Part shown: positions 25,786 through 33,568 of the stretch, one piece after another
How positions within the stretch are numbered: the first letter of the stretch is position 1
How the letters are laid out: each line of letters opens with the position of its first letter
Source of the DNA: Streptomyces ardesiacus
GTDB taxonomy: Bacteria > Actinomycetota > Actinomycetes > Streptomycetales > Streptomycetaceae
Assembly (NCBI RefSeq): GCF_003112575.1
Contig: NZ_BEWC01000008.1
Span: 124,001-188,000 of the forward strand
Length of the DNA stretch: 64,000 nucleotides
Reading direction: 5' to 3'
Position numbers and translations under genes: made by a program
Notes under the pieces: generated by a model
What the model saw: the letters and a program-made list of their open reading frames with translations, nothing else
The model's database searches: none
Told to the model about the DNA's origin: nothing

Positions 25786-26022
25786 TCAGGAGGAGGGGCC
25801 GCTGCTGTGGGCGATGCACGCCACGTCGATCCGGTCGGCCAGCTTGGCCAGCTCGATGGTGAGGGCCGCGACGGTGTCCTCGTCCAGCCTCTCCTCGCCG
25901 GTCTCCACCAGCCGCAGCCACCGTCCGCCCACCGTGCGCAGCAGCTTGCTCACGTCGGACGCGGCGACCTGGAGCGTGCCGCGGTCGTCGACGATCAGAG
26001 GCAGGGTCACTTCGCGGTTCAC
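25786..26022 (-). CDS. Small conserved hypothetical protein next to rppA
   Basis: 78 aa from GTG 26022; longer in-frame starts read through implausible N-terminal sequence. It is soluble, with a beta-rich start (REVTLPLIVDDRGTLQVAA) followed by helices (VSKLLRTVGGRWLRLVETGE, VAALTIELAKLADRIDV). No domain recognised. It lies between the aldehyde dehydrogenase and rppA on the same strand, 148 nt upstream of rppA's start. Confidence 0.6.
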   Translation of the reverse strand: MNREVTLPLIVDDRGTLQVAASDVSKLLRTVGGRWLRLVETGEERLDEDTVAALTIELAKLADRIDVACIAHSSGPSS

Positions 26023-26047
26023 AAAGGGGATCGTAGTCGCGGAAGGC

Positions 26048-27433
26048 TCACGCCCCGTGCCATACGGTGGTGATGTTGCAGAACTCGCGGATTCCGTGCC
26101 CGGACAGCTCACGCCCGTAGCCCGACCGCTTGACCCCGCCGAACGGGAACGCCGGGTGGGAGGCCGTCATCCCGTTGACGTACACGCCGCCCGCCTCCAG
26201 GTCCCGGACGAAGCGGTCCACGTCGGCGTCGTCGCGCGTCCACACGTTGGAACTGAGCCCGAAGTCCGTGTCGTTGGCGATCAGCACCGCCTCGTCCAGG
26301 TCTGCCGCCCGGTACAGCGTGGCGACCGGACCGAAGGCCTCCTCGCGGTGGATGCGCATCTCACGGGTGATCCCCGCCAGGACGGTCGGGGGGTAGTACC
26401 AGCCGGGCCCCTCCGGGCGTTCGCCTCCGCACAGCACCGTGGCGCCGCCGCGCACCGCGTCGTCGACCAGTTCCACGAGGTCGTTCAGGCCCTGCTCGCT
26501 GGAGAGCGGGCCGACCTCGGTCTCCTCGTCCATCGGGTCGCCGACCTTCAGCGCCCGCATGCCCTCGGCGAAGCGCTCGGCGAAGGCGTCGTAGACGTCC
26601 GTGTGCACGATGAACCGTTTGGCGGCGATGCACGACTGCCCCGCGTTCTGCGTGCGCGCGGTCACCGCCACCGCGGCGGCCCGCTCGATGTCCGCGGACG
26701 GCATGACGACGAACGGGTCGCTGCCGCCCAGCTCCAGGACCGTCTTCTTGATCATCTCCCCGGCGGTGGAGGCCACCGCGCGCCCGGCCGGCTCGCTGCC
26801 GGTGAGGGTGGCGGCCCGCACCCGCTCGTCGCGCAGGACGTCGTCGACCGCCGCGGACCCGATGAGCAGGGTCTGGAAGCAGCCCTCGGGGAAGCCCGCC
26901 CGGTGGAAGAGGTCCTCCAGGTACAGGGCGGTCTGCGGCACGTTCGAGGCGTGCTTGAGCAGCCCCACGTTGCCCGCCATCAGTGCGGGCGCGGCGAAGC
27001 GGATCACCTGCCAGAGCGGGAAGTTCCACGGCATCACCGCGAGCACCGGGCCCAGCGGACGGTAGCGGACCAGGGCCCGGGAGGCGCCGGAGTCCTTCAC
27101 GTCGGCGTCGGCGGGCTCCTCGTCGGCCAGCAGCTCGGCCGCGTGGTCGGCGTACCAGCGCATCGCCTTGGCGCACTTGGCCGCCTCCGCGCGGGCCTGC
27201 TTGACCGGCTTGCCCATCTCCGTGGTGATGACCCGGCCGATCTCCTTCTGGTCGGCCTCCAGCAGGTCGGCGGCCCGGCGCAGCAGCCCGGCCCGCTCGT
27301 AGAAGCCCGTGGTCCGGTAGGTGCGGAAGGTCGCCTCCGCGAGCTCGATCCGGCGCTCGATCTCCTCCTCGCCCATGGCCTCGTACGTCCTGAGCGTCTC
27401 GCCGTTCGCCGGGTTCACCGTCGCGATGGGCAT
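26048..27433 (-). CDS. NAD(P)-dependent aldehyde dehydrogenase, succinate-semialdehyde dehydrogenase-like
   Basis: 461 aa, on the short side for this family. Landmarks: VMPWNFPLWQVIRFAAPAL (cofactor loop), LTGSEPAGRAVAS, VLELGGSDPFVV with the general-base Glu, NAGQSCIAAKRFIVH with the catalytic Cys, EEAFGPVATLYRA, and FPFGGVKRSGYGRELSGHGI. The Pro/Trp and KxxxM pattern resembles GabD-type enzymes of the Sad/YneI subgroup. Substrate not determinable. No neighbour suggests a GABA pathway. Confidence 0.9.
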   Translation of the reverse strand: MPIATVNPANGETLRTYEAMGEEEIERRIELAEATFRTYRTTGFYERAGLLRRAADLLEADQKEIGRVITTEMGKPVKQARAEAAKCAKAMRWYADHAAELLADEEPADADVKDSGASRALVRYRPLGPVLAVMPWNFPLWQVIRFAAPALMAGNVGLLKHASNVPQTALYLEDLFHRAGFPEGCFQTLLIGSAAVDDVLRDERVRAATLTGSEPAGRAVASTAGEMIKKTVLELGGSDPFVVMPSADIERAAAVAVTARTQNAGQSCIAAKRFIVHTDVYDAFAERFAEGMRALKVGDPMDEETEVGPLSSEQGLNDLVELVDDAVRGGATVLCGGERPEGPGWYYPPTVLAGITREMRIHREEAFGPVATLYRAADLDEAVLIANDTDFGLSSNVWTRDDADVDRFVRDLEAGGVYVNGMTASHPAFPFGGVKRSGYGRELSGHGIREFCNITTVWHGA

Positions 27434-27530
27434 GGCCGACCTCCCTGGGTGCGCAGTCGTGCTTCGACCCTGGCGCGCGGCGCGCGGGGCCGCAACGCGG
27501 ACGGGCCGCGTCGTTCCTCGTGGTCCCTCC

Positions 27531-27992
27531 TCACTGCGAGTGCTCAGTGAGGCGGTCGAGAAACGCGGCCTGTGCCTTCACGATCACCTCGCGGGCGCGG
27601 TCCAGCGGGAACCAGGCCACCCGGTCCAGCTCGGGGAACTCCTCGGTCCGCCCCGACTTCGGCGGCCACTCCATGCGGAAGGTGCCGGGGACCACCTCCG
27701 CCGGATCGAGGTCGGCGGCCACGGCCCAGACCGCGACGGTCTTCCCTCCCGCCTGCCGGACCTCGCCGAGCGCGACGGCCTCGCCCTCGGGCGGCGCCAG
27801 CCCCAGCTCCTCCCGGAACTCGCGCCGGGCCGCCTCCCACGCGGGCTCCGCCGGGTCGTACTCGCCCTTGGGAACGGTCCACGCCCCGGCGTCGCGGCGC
27901 GCGTAGTACGGCCCGCCCATGTGGCCGAGCAGGACCTGGAGCCCGCCGTCGGGGCCGCGCCGGTGCAGCAGCAGGCCCGCGCTGCGCCTCAC
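27531..27992 (-). CDS. NUDIX hydrolase
   Basis: 153 aa from GTG 27992, overlapping the ligase stop (GTGA). A complete Nudix box Gx5Ex7REUxEExGU spans G43-L65, with R57-E58 and E61-E62 as metal ligands. The N-terminus RRSAGLLLHRR and the VWAVAADLDP strand fit the fold. Its sequence style (AGAWTVPKGEYDP) resembles diadenosine/ADP-ribose type hydrolases. Co-translation with an ATP-dependent DNA ligase suggests a role in nucleotide clean-up or nucleotide-end repair, but this is inference. Confidence 0.9.
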   Translation of the reverse strand: MRRSAGLLLHRRGPDGGLQVLLGHMGGPYYARRDAGAWTVPKGEYDPAEPAWEAARREFREELGLAPPEGEAVALGEVRQAGGKTVAVWAVAADLDPAEVVPGTFRMEWPPKSGRTEEFPELDRVAWFPLDRAREVIVKAQAAFLDRLTEHSQ

Positions 27993-29527
27993 GGGGCCGC
28001 TCCGGGGTGCGCGGCGAGCAGGGTTTCCACGGTGTCGGCGTCCTCGGGGCGCTTGTCCTCGCGGTAGCGCACCACGCGGGCGAAGCGGAGGGTGACGCCG
28101 GCCGGGTAGCGGGTGGAGCGCTGGAGGCCGTCGTAGGCGATCTCGACGACGAGTTCCGGCCGTACGGTCACGCCCCAGCCGTGCTCCTCGACGGCCAGCT
28201 CCCTCAGGCGCCCGGTCTGCCAGGTCAGCAGCGCGTCGGTCATGCCCTTGAAGGTCTTGCCGAGCATGGCGAAGGAGCCGTCGGCGGTGCGGGCGCCCAG
28301 GTGGAGGTTGGAGAGCTTGCCGGTGCGGCGCCCGTGACCCCACTCGGCGGCCAGCACCACCAGGTCGAGGGTGTGGACCGGCTTGACCTTCAGCCAGGAC
28401 GCGCCGCGCCGCCCCGCGCTGTAGGCGGCGTCCAGTGCCTTGACGACGACGCCCTCGTGCCCGCGGGCCAGCGTCTCGGCGAGGAACTCCTCCGCGGCAC
28501 CGGTCTCCTCGGGGCCGTGCACCAGCGTGCGCCGCACCCGCAGGGGCTCGGGGACCAGCCGGGCCAGCTCCGCGTGGCGTTCGGTCAGCGGCAGGTCGAG
28601 CAGGTCGCGGCCGTCGACGGACAGCACGTCGAAGAAGACGGCGGAGACCGGGAGCGCCCGCGCCGCCGTGGCGACGTCGGTGCGGGAGCCGACCCGGCCG
28701 GCGGTCTCCTGGAAGGAGCGGGGGCGCCCCTCGGCGTCGAGGGAGATCGCCTCGCCGTCCAGGATGAACCGCTCGCCGGGCAGCGCCAGGGCCGCCTCGG
28801 TGACCTCGGGGAGCCGGCCGGTGATGTCGTCCAGGGTGCGGGTGTGGATCCGGACGGTGCCGCCGTCCCGGTGCACCTGGACACGGATGCCGTCCAGCTT
28901 CTCCTCGACGGCGGCGGAGCCCAGCCTGCCGACCGCCTCGGCGACCGAGGACGCGCTGTGGGCCAGCATCGGCAGCACGGGCCGGCCGACGGTGAGCCGG
29001 AAGCGGTCCAGGGCGCCGGGACCGTCGGCCAGCAGGGCCTCGGCCACCGACTGGAGCGAGCCCGCGAGCATCACCGCGCGCCGTACCTGCGCGGGGGACG
29101 CCTCCGTCGCCGCGGCCAGGCCCTCGACGGCGGCGGCGTCCAGGGCGCCCTGGCGGACCTCGCCGGTGAGCAGCCCGATCAGGAAGCGCTGCTCGTCCTC
29201 GGTGGCCGCGCCCATCAGCTCGCCGACCAGCCGGGTCCGCTCGGCCTGGGAACCGGCGCCGGACACCGCGCCGAGCCGGGTGAGCCGGGCGTCCACGTCG
29301 CGCACCGTCAGGCTCGGCGCGCCGGCCGGCGGCACCGGGCGGCCGAGCACCTTCCAGCCGACGCCGATCCGGCCCTGGGGCAGCCGCCCCGCCAGGTACG
29401 GGATGACGACCGGCACGTCCGCCGCCTCCGCCTCGCGGAACAGCTCCGCGAGCAGGGCGGTCTTCCGGGACCGCGCCGACGTGGCGGCGACCTCCCGGGA
29501 CACCTGGGCCAACCGGGCAAGGAGCAT
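27989..29527 (-). CDS. ATP-dependent DNA ligase (LigB type)
   Basis: 512 aa from ATG 29527. An N-terminal helical DNA-binding domain (1-185) is followed by the adenylation domain with motif I EEKLDGIRVQVH (K210 accepts AMP), motif III-like RFILDGEAISLD, motif IV HEGVVVKAL and motif V WLKVKPVHTLDLVVLA, then an OB-fold with RPELVVEIAYDGLQRS. Length and order fit the archaeal/actinobacterial stand-alone ligase class, which acts beside the essential NAD+-dependent LigA, probably in repair. It overlaps the NUDIX gene. Confidence 0.94.
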   Translation of the reverse strand: MLLARLAQVSREVAATSARSRKTALLAELFREAEAADVPVVIPYLAGRLPQGRIGVGWKVLGRPVPPAGAPSLTVRDVDARLTRLGAVSGAGSQAERTRLVGELMGAATEDEQRFLIGLLTGEVRQGALDAAAVEGLAAATEASPAQVRRAVMLAGSLQSVAEALLADGPGALDRFRLTVGRPVLPMLAHSASSVAEAVGRLGSAAVEEKLDGIRVQVHRDGGTVRIHTRTLDDITGRLPEVTEAALALPGERFILDGEAISLDAEGRPRSFQETAGRVGSRTDVATAARALPVSAVFFDVLSVDGRDLLDLPLTERHAELARLVPEPLRVRRTLVHGPEETGAAEEFLAETLARGHEGVVVKALDAAYSAGRRGASWLKVKPVHTLDLVVLAAEWGHGRRTGKLSNLHLGARTADGSFAMLGKTFKGMTDALLTWQTGRLRELAVEEHGWGVTVRPELVVEIAYDGLQRSTRYPAGVTLRFARVVRYREDKRPEDADTVETLLAAHPGAAP

Positions 29528-29598
29528 GCAGTCATGGTGCACCGCGCAGGGCGGGCGCACACCCCGCGCGGGCCCCCGCCGGATCAGCGGCGGCACCC

Positions 29599-30564
29599 CT
29601 ACGGCGCGACGGCCGCGTCCAGGTCCGACATGATCAGGTCGCCGACGACCGCCGTCGCCGCGCGGTAGCCGCCGCTGGCCGCGTGGATCACCTGCTCGGC
29701 GAAGCCCATCGCGTTGCCGGCCGTCCACACGCCCGGCACGGTGGTGCGGCCCGTCGGGTCCACCACGGGGTAGGCGCCGAACGGCGTGTCCTGCAGCTCC
29801 GCGCCCAGCCGCTCCATCAGTCCGGTGCGGGGGACGGCCTTCGGGGCGACGAACAGCACCGTGCGGTCGTGCACCGTGCCGTCCGCCAGCCGGACGCCGG
29901 TGAGCGCGTCGTCCTCGATCCGCAGGCCGGCGACCTCGCCGGGCACCACCTTGACCCCGGCCGCGGCGAGCCGCCGCAGGTCGTCGTCGGACAGTTCGTG
30001 TTCGGCGACCGTGTGCAGGAAGAGCGTCACGTCGTCCGACCAGCCGGACACCATCAGGGCCTGGTGCACGGCGAGCGGGCTGGTGGCCAGGACGCCGAAG
30101 CGTTCGTCCCGCACCTCCCAGCCGTGGCAGAACGGGCAGTGCAGCACGTCCCGGCCGAACCGCTCGGCGATGCCGGCCACGGCGGGCAGCTCGTCCCCGA
30201 GCCCGGTCGTGACGATCAGCCGGCGGGCGTGCACGGTGCCCCCGCCGGCCAGCTCCACCGTGAAGTCCTCGGCGCGGGAGACGTCCACGGCACGGTCGCG
30301 GACCAGCTCGACGCCGTAGCGAGCGATCTCCTTGCGGCCGAGGGCCAGGAACTCGGCCGGGGACATGCCGTCGCGGGTCAGATAGCCCTGCATGTGGTTC
30401 GAGGGCGCGTTGCGCGGCTCCCCGGCGTCCACCACCAGCGTGCGCAGCCGTGAGCGGCCCAGGACGAGTGCGGCGGAGAGCCCGGCCGCGCCGCCGCCGA
30501 CGACGACCACGTCGTACCGTCCCCTCAGGTCCTTCGTCGCGGTCCCGGTGCTGTTCTGGGTCAT
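29599..30564 (-). CDS. FAD-dependent pyridine nucleotide-disulfide oxidoreductase, thioredoxin reductase-like
   Basis: 321 aa; GGAGG before ATG 30564. FAD site GGGAAG (23-28), redox-active C143-P-F-C146 (CHGWE follows) and C-terminal TAGNAMGFAEQVIHAASGGY. The CPFC active site and overall length match the small TrxR-like flavoproteins found singly in actinobacteria, whose partner is often not thioredoxin. It is divergent from an XRE-cupin regulator gene, which likely controls it. Confidence 0.87.
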   Translation of the reverse strand: MTQNSTGTATKDLRGRYDVVVVGGGAAGLSAALVLGRSRLRTLVVDAGEPRNAPSNHMQGYLTRDGMSPAEFLALGRKEIARYGVELVRDRAVDVSRAEDFTVELAGGGTVHARRLIVTTGLGDELPAVAGIAERFGRDVLHCPFCHGWEVRDERFGVLATSPLAVHQALMVSGWSDDVTLFLHTVAEHELSDDDLRRLAAAGVKVVPGEVAGLRIEDDALTGVRLADGTVHDRTVLFVAPKAVPRTGLMERLGAELQDTPFGAYPVVDPTGRTTVPGVWTAGNAMGFAEQVIHAASGGYRAATAVVGDLIMSDLDAAVAP

Positions 30565-30605
30565 GGTGACCACCTCCACGTAGAAGGTCGCCCGAGGCCA
30601 CGGGA

Positions 30606-30640
30606 TTGACAAACGTATTTGCCGGTTCTGCAATAAACAC
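30606..30640 (+). promoter_or_regulatory. Promoter with operator for the XRE-cupin gene (predicted leaderless)
   Basis: TTGACA (30606-30611), 17-nt spacer, TGCAAT (30629-30634), then the ATG at 30641, seven nt after the -10, so transcription should begin at the start codon. A short dyad CAAA-CGTA-TTTG (30610-30621) lies in the spacer and is well placed for autorepression and for control of the divergent flavoprotein gene. Confidence 0.65.
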
Positions 30641-31216
30641 ATGACGACCGCAGACGACGTCCTCGCCGGTGTCGGCCCCCGGCTCCGCAGGCTCCGCAAG
30701 GAGCGGGAGGTGACCCTGGCGGCCCTGTCCGAGGCGACCGGCATCTCCGTGAGCACCCTGTCGCGGCTGGAGTCGGGCCTGCGCAGGCCCAGCCTCGAGC
30801 TGCTGCTGCCGATCGCCCAGGCCCACCAGGTGCCGCTGGACGAACTGGTCGGCGCCCCGCCGGTCCGCGATCCCCGGGTGCGTGCCGAGCCGATCGTGCG
30901 CCACGGCCGCACCCACTGGCCGCTCACCCGCCAGGCGGGCGGGCTCCAGGCGTTCAAGGTGCTGGAGCCGCAGCGCACCGAGGAACCGGACCCCCGCACC
31001 CACGAGGGGTACGAGTGGATCTACGTCCTCTCCGGCCGGCTGCGGCTCGTGCTCGGCGAGCACGACGTGGTGCTGTCGGCCGGGGAGGCGGCCGAGTTCG
31101 ACACCCGGGTGCCGCACTGGTTCGGGTCGACCGGCGAGGGGCCGGCCGAGTTCCTCAGCCTCTTCGGCCCGCAGGGCGAGCGGATGCACGTACGGGCGCG
31201 GCCCGCGAAGGCGTGA
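30641..31216 (+). CDS. XRE-family regulator with C-terminal cupin
   Basis: 191 aa. The HTH is at about 11-66 (LRRLRKEREVTLAALSEATG, STLSRLESGLRRPS); the cupin is at about 100-180 (HEGYEWIYVLSGRLRLVLG, VPHWFGSTGEG). Such HTH-cupin proteins sense small ligands and mostly repress neighbours. No Shine-Dalgarno is seen upstream, consistent with a leaderless message. Likely regulates the divergent disulfide oxidoreductase. Confidence 0.9.
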   Translation: MTTADDVLAGVGPRLRRLRKEREVTLAALSEATGISVSTLSRLESGLRRPSLELLLPIAQAHQVPLDELVGAPPVRDPRVRAEPIVRHGRTHWPLTRQAGGLQAFKVLEPQRTEEPDPRTHEGYEWIYVLSGRLRLVLGEHDVVLSAGEAAEFDTRVPHWFGSTGEGPAEFLSLFGPQGERMHVRARPAKA

Positions 31217-31235
31217 GCCCCGGCCGGTTCCCGGC

Positions 31236-31309
31236 GCCTGTTCCCGAGCCCGTCCCCCGGGCCTGTTCGCGAGCCTGTTCCCGAGCCCGTCCCCCGGGCC
31301 TGTTCGCGA
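31236..31309. repeat. Perfect 37-bp tandem duplication
   Basis: Two identical 37-nt copies (31236-31272 and 31273-31309), each beginning GCCTGTTCCCGAGCCCGTCC, follow the XRE-cupin stop by 20 nt. Partial third-copy sequence (GCCTGTTCCC) reappears at 31323. CCCCGGG/GTTCGCGAGC parts make it GC-rich but not an obvious hairpin. Confidence 0.9.
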
Positions 31310-31340
31310 GCCCCTTCTCCCGGCCTGTTCCCCGATGGGC

Positions 31341-31352
31341 AAGCGACCGCTT
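31341..31352. promoter_or_regulatory. AAGCGACCGCTT dyad upstream of the oxidoreductase-dehydrogenase operon
   Basis: A 5-bp inverted repeat with a 2-bp centre, 46 nt before the ATG at 31398. This AAGC-N4-GCTT form is typical of TetR-regulated acyl-CoA dehydrogenase promoters in actinobacteria, and TAGTAT directly after it could be a -10. No TetR gene lies next to it, so the regulator would act in trans. Confidence 0.5.
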
Positions 31353-31397
31353 AGTATGCGAAAGACCCGGTCGGACGACAGTCGGTGGAGGCCCCGC

Positions 31398-32390
31398 ATG
31401 CAGGCATGGCAGGTGCACGAGAACGGCGAGCCGGACGAGGTGATGCGCCTCGCGGACGTGGCGCCGCCGACACCGGGCGAGGGCCAGGTCCTGCTGAAGG
31501 TCCGCGCCGCCAACATCAACTTCCCCGACGCCCTGCTGTGCCGGGGGCAGTACCAGGTCAGGCCGCCGCTGCCGTTCACCCCGGGCGTGGAGATCTGCGG
31601 CGAGACCGAGGACGGCCGCCGGGTCCTGGCCACCCCCGCGCTGCCGCACGGCGGCTTCGCCGAGTACGCCCTCGCCGACGCCCGCGCCCTGCTGCCCGCG
31701 CCGGAGAACCTGGACGACGCCGAGGCCGCCGCCCTGCACATCGGCTACCAGACCGGCTGGTTCGGCCTGCACCGCCGGGCCCGCATCGAGGCCGGCGAGA
31801 CCCTGCTCGTCCACGCCGCGGCGGGCGGCGTCGGCAGCGCCGCCGTCCAGCTCGGCAAGGCGGCCGGCGCCACCGTCATCGGCGTCGTCGGCGGCCCGGA
31901 GAAGGCGGCCGTCGCCCGCGAACTGGGCTGCGACGTGGTCGTCGACCGGCGCGGCGAGGACGTCGTGGCGGCCGTCAAGGACGCCACCGGAGGCCGGGGC
32001 GCCGACGTCGTCTACGACCCGGTGGGCGGCGCAGCGTACACCCAGTCCGCCAAGTCCGTCGCCTTCGAGGGCCGGATCGTCGTCGTCGGCTTCGCGAGCG
32101 GCACGATCCCCAGCCCCGCCCTGAACCACGCGCTGGTGAAGAACTACACGATCCTCGGCCTGCACTGGGGCCTCTACAACACGAAGGACCCCGGCCTGGT
32201 CCGGCACTGCCACGAGCAGCTCACCGAACTGGCCGCACGGGGCGCCGTCAGGCCGCTGGTGAGCGAGCGGGTGCCGCTCGCCGGGGCGGCCGACGCCGTG
32301 CGGCGCGTGGCCGACGGCAGGACGACCGGCCGGGTCGCCGTCGTACCGGACAAGGCAGCGGAAGCACTGGAGAAGGGAACCGCCGCATGA
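31398..32390 (+). CDS. Zinc-independent quinone oxidoreductase / medium-chain reductase (NADPH:quinone type)
   Basis: 330 aa. GroES-like N-terminal domain (VLLKVRAANINFPDALLCRG, PFTPGVEICGE) and Rossmann domain with LLVHAAAGGVGSAAVQLGKA and VVYDPVGGAAYTQ. No structural-zinc cysteines. It is the first gene of an operon with two acyl-CoA dehydrogenases (ATGA overlap), so it probably reduces an unsaturated or enoyl intermediate in the same catabolic route. Confidence 0.9.
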   Translation: MQAWQVHENGEPDEVMRLADVAPPTPGEGQVLLKVRAANINFPDALLCRGQYQVRPPLPFTPGVEICGETEDGRRVLATPALPHGGFAEYALADARALLPAPENLDDAEAAALHIGYQTGWFGLHRRARIEAGETLLVHAAAGGVGSAAVQLGKAAGATVIGVVGGPEKAAVARELGCDVVVDRRGEDVVAAVKDATGGRGADVVYDPVGGAAYTQSAKSVAFEGRIVVVGFASGTIPSPALNHALVKNYTILGLHWGLYNTKDPGLVRHCHEQLTELAARGAVRPLVSERVPLAGAADAVRRVADGRTTGRVAVVPDKAAEALEKGTAA

Positions 32391-33568
32391 CCGACGCAGC
32401 GGAACTGCGCCGCCGTACCCGTGCGTTGCTGGACGCGCATCCGCCGGCCACCACGGACCGCCGGGACTTCCTGCGGGCCCGCTTCGACGCCGGACTCGCC
32501 TGGGTGCACTACCCGCAGGGGCTCGGCGGACTCGGCGCCCCGCGCTCCCTCCAGGCCGTCGTGGACGCCGAACTGGCGGCCGCGGGCGCCCCCGACAACG
32601 ACCCCCGGCGCATCGGCATCGGCCTCGGCATGGCCGCCCCGACCATCCTCCAGTACGGCACCGACGAGCAGCGGCGCCGGCTGCTGCGCCCGCTGTGGAC
32701 CGGCGAGGAGGTGTGGTGCCAGCTCTTCAGCGAACCGGGCGCCGGGTCCGACCTGGCCGCCCTCGGCACGCGGGCCGTGCGGGAGGGGGAGGACTGGATC
32801 GTCAACGGGCAGAAGGTGTGGACCTCCAGCGCCCACCTCGCCCGCTGGGCCATCCTCATCGCCCGCACCGACCCGGACGTGCCCAAGCACCGGGGCATCA
32901 CCTACTTCGTGTGCGACATGACCGATCCCGGGGTCGAGGTGCGGCCGCTGCGCCAGATCACCGGCGAGGCCGAGTTCAACGAGGTGTTCCTCACCGACGT
33001 CCGCATCCCCGACTCCCGCCGCCTCGGCGCGATCGGCGACGGCTGGCGGGTCGCGCAGACCACGCTCAACAACGAGCGCGTCGCCATCGGCGGCACGCCG
33101 GTCCCCCGTGAGGGCGGCATGATCGGCAAGGTCGCCGCGACCTGGCGGGAGCGTCCAGAACTGCGCACCCACGACCTGCACCAGCGGCTGCTCGGCCTGT
33201 GGGTGGAGGCCGAGGTCGCCCGCCTCACCGGCGTACGCCTGCGCCAGCAACTGGCCGCGGGCCAGCCCGGTCCGGAGGGTGCCGGCATGAAGCTCGGCTT
33301 CGCCCGCCTCAACCAGGAGATCAGCGGCCTGGAGGTGGAACTCCTCGGCGAGGAGGGGCTGCTCTACGACGACTGGACCCTGCGCCGCCCCGAACTGGTC
33401 GACTTCACCGGACGCGACGCCGGGTACCGCTACCTGCGGTCCAAGGGCAACAGCATCGAGGGCGGGACCAGCGAGGTCCTGCTGAACATCGTCGCCGAGC
33501 GCGTCCTCGGCCTGCCCGCCGAGCCGCGCACCGACAAGGACGTCGCATGGAAGGACCTCGCCCGATGA
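32387..33568 (+). CDS. Acyl-CoA dehydrogenase, subunit with catalytic Glu (FadE-like)
   Basis: 393 aa. LFSEPGAGSDLAALGTRAV and VNGQKVWTSSAHLARW are the FAD/acyl-binding segments. GNSIEGGTSEVLLNIVAERV at the C-terminus retains the Glu at the catalytic position. YPQGLGGLGAP and FNEVFLTDVRIP are typical of the FadE group of actinobacteria that works in pairs. It overlaps both neighbours by 4 nt. The following gene encodes a second dehydrogenase chain without this Glu, as in alpha2beta2 sterol side-chain dehydrogenases. Confidence 0.88.
   Translation: MTDAAELRRRTRALLDAHPPATTDRRDFLRARFDAGLAWVHYPQGLGGLGAPRSLQAVVDAELAAAGAPDNDPRRIGIGLGMAAPTILQYGTDEQRRRLLRPLWTGEEVWCQLFSEPGAGSDLAALGTRAVREGEDWIVNGQKVWTSSAHLARWAILIARTDPDVPKHRGITYFVCDMTDPGVEVRPLRQITGEAEFNEVFLTDVRIPDSRRLGAIGDGWRVAQTTLNNERVAIGGTPVPREGGMIGKVAATWRERPELRTHDLHQRLLGLWVEAEVARLTGVRLRQQLAAGQPGPEGAGMKLGFARLNQEISGLEVELLGEEGLLYDDWTLRRPELVDFTGRDAGYRYLRSKGNSIEGGTSEVLLNIVAERVLGLPAEPRTDKDVAWKDLAR

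Noticed and set aside
31236..31309. Insertion-sequence remnant or attachment site
   Set aside because: No transposase or integrase remnants and no tRNA nearby; it is a simple tandem duplication.
29528..31741. N-terminal extension of the DNA ligase up to 31741
   Set aside because: This stretch is antisense to the flavoprotein and XRE-cupin region or another frame of it; the ligase fold begins at the ATG at 29527.
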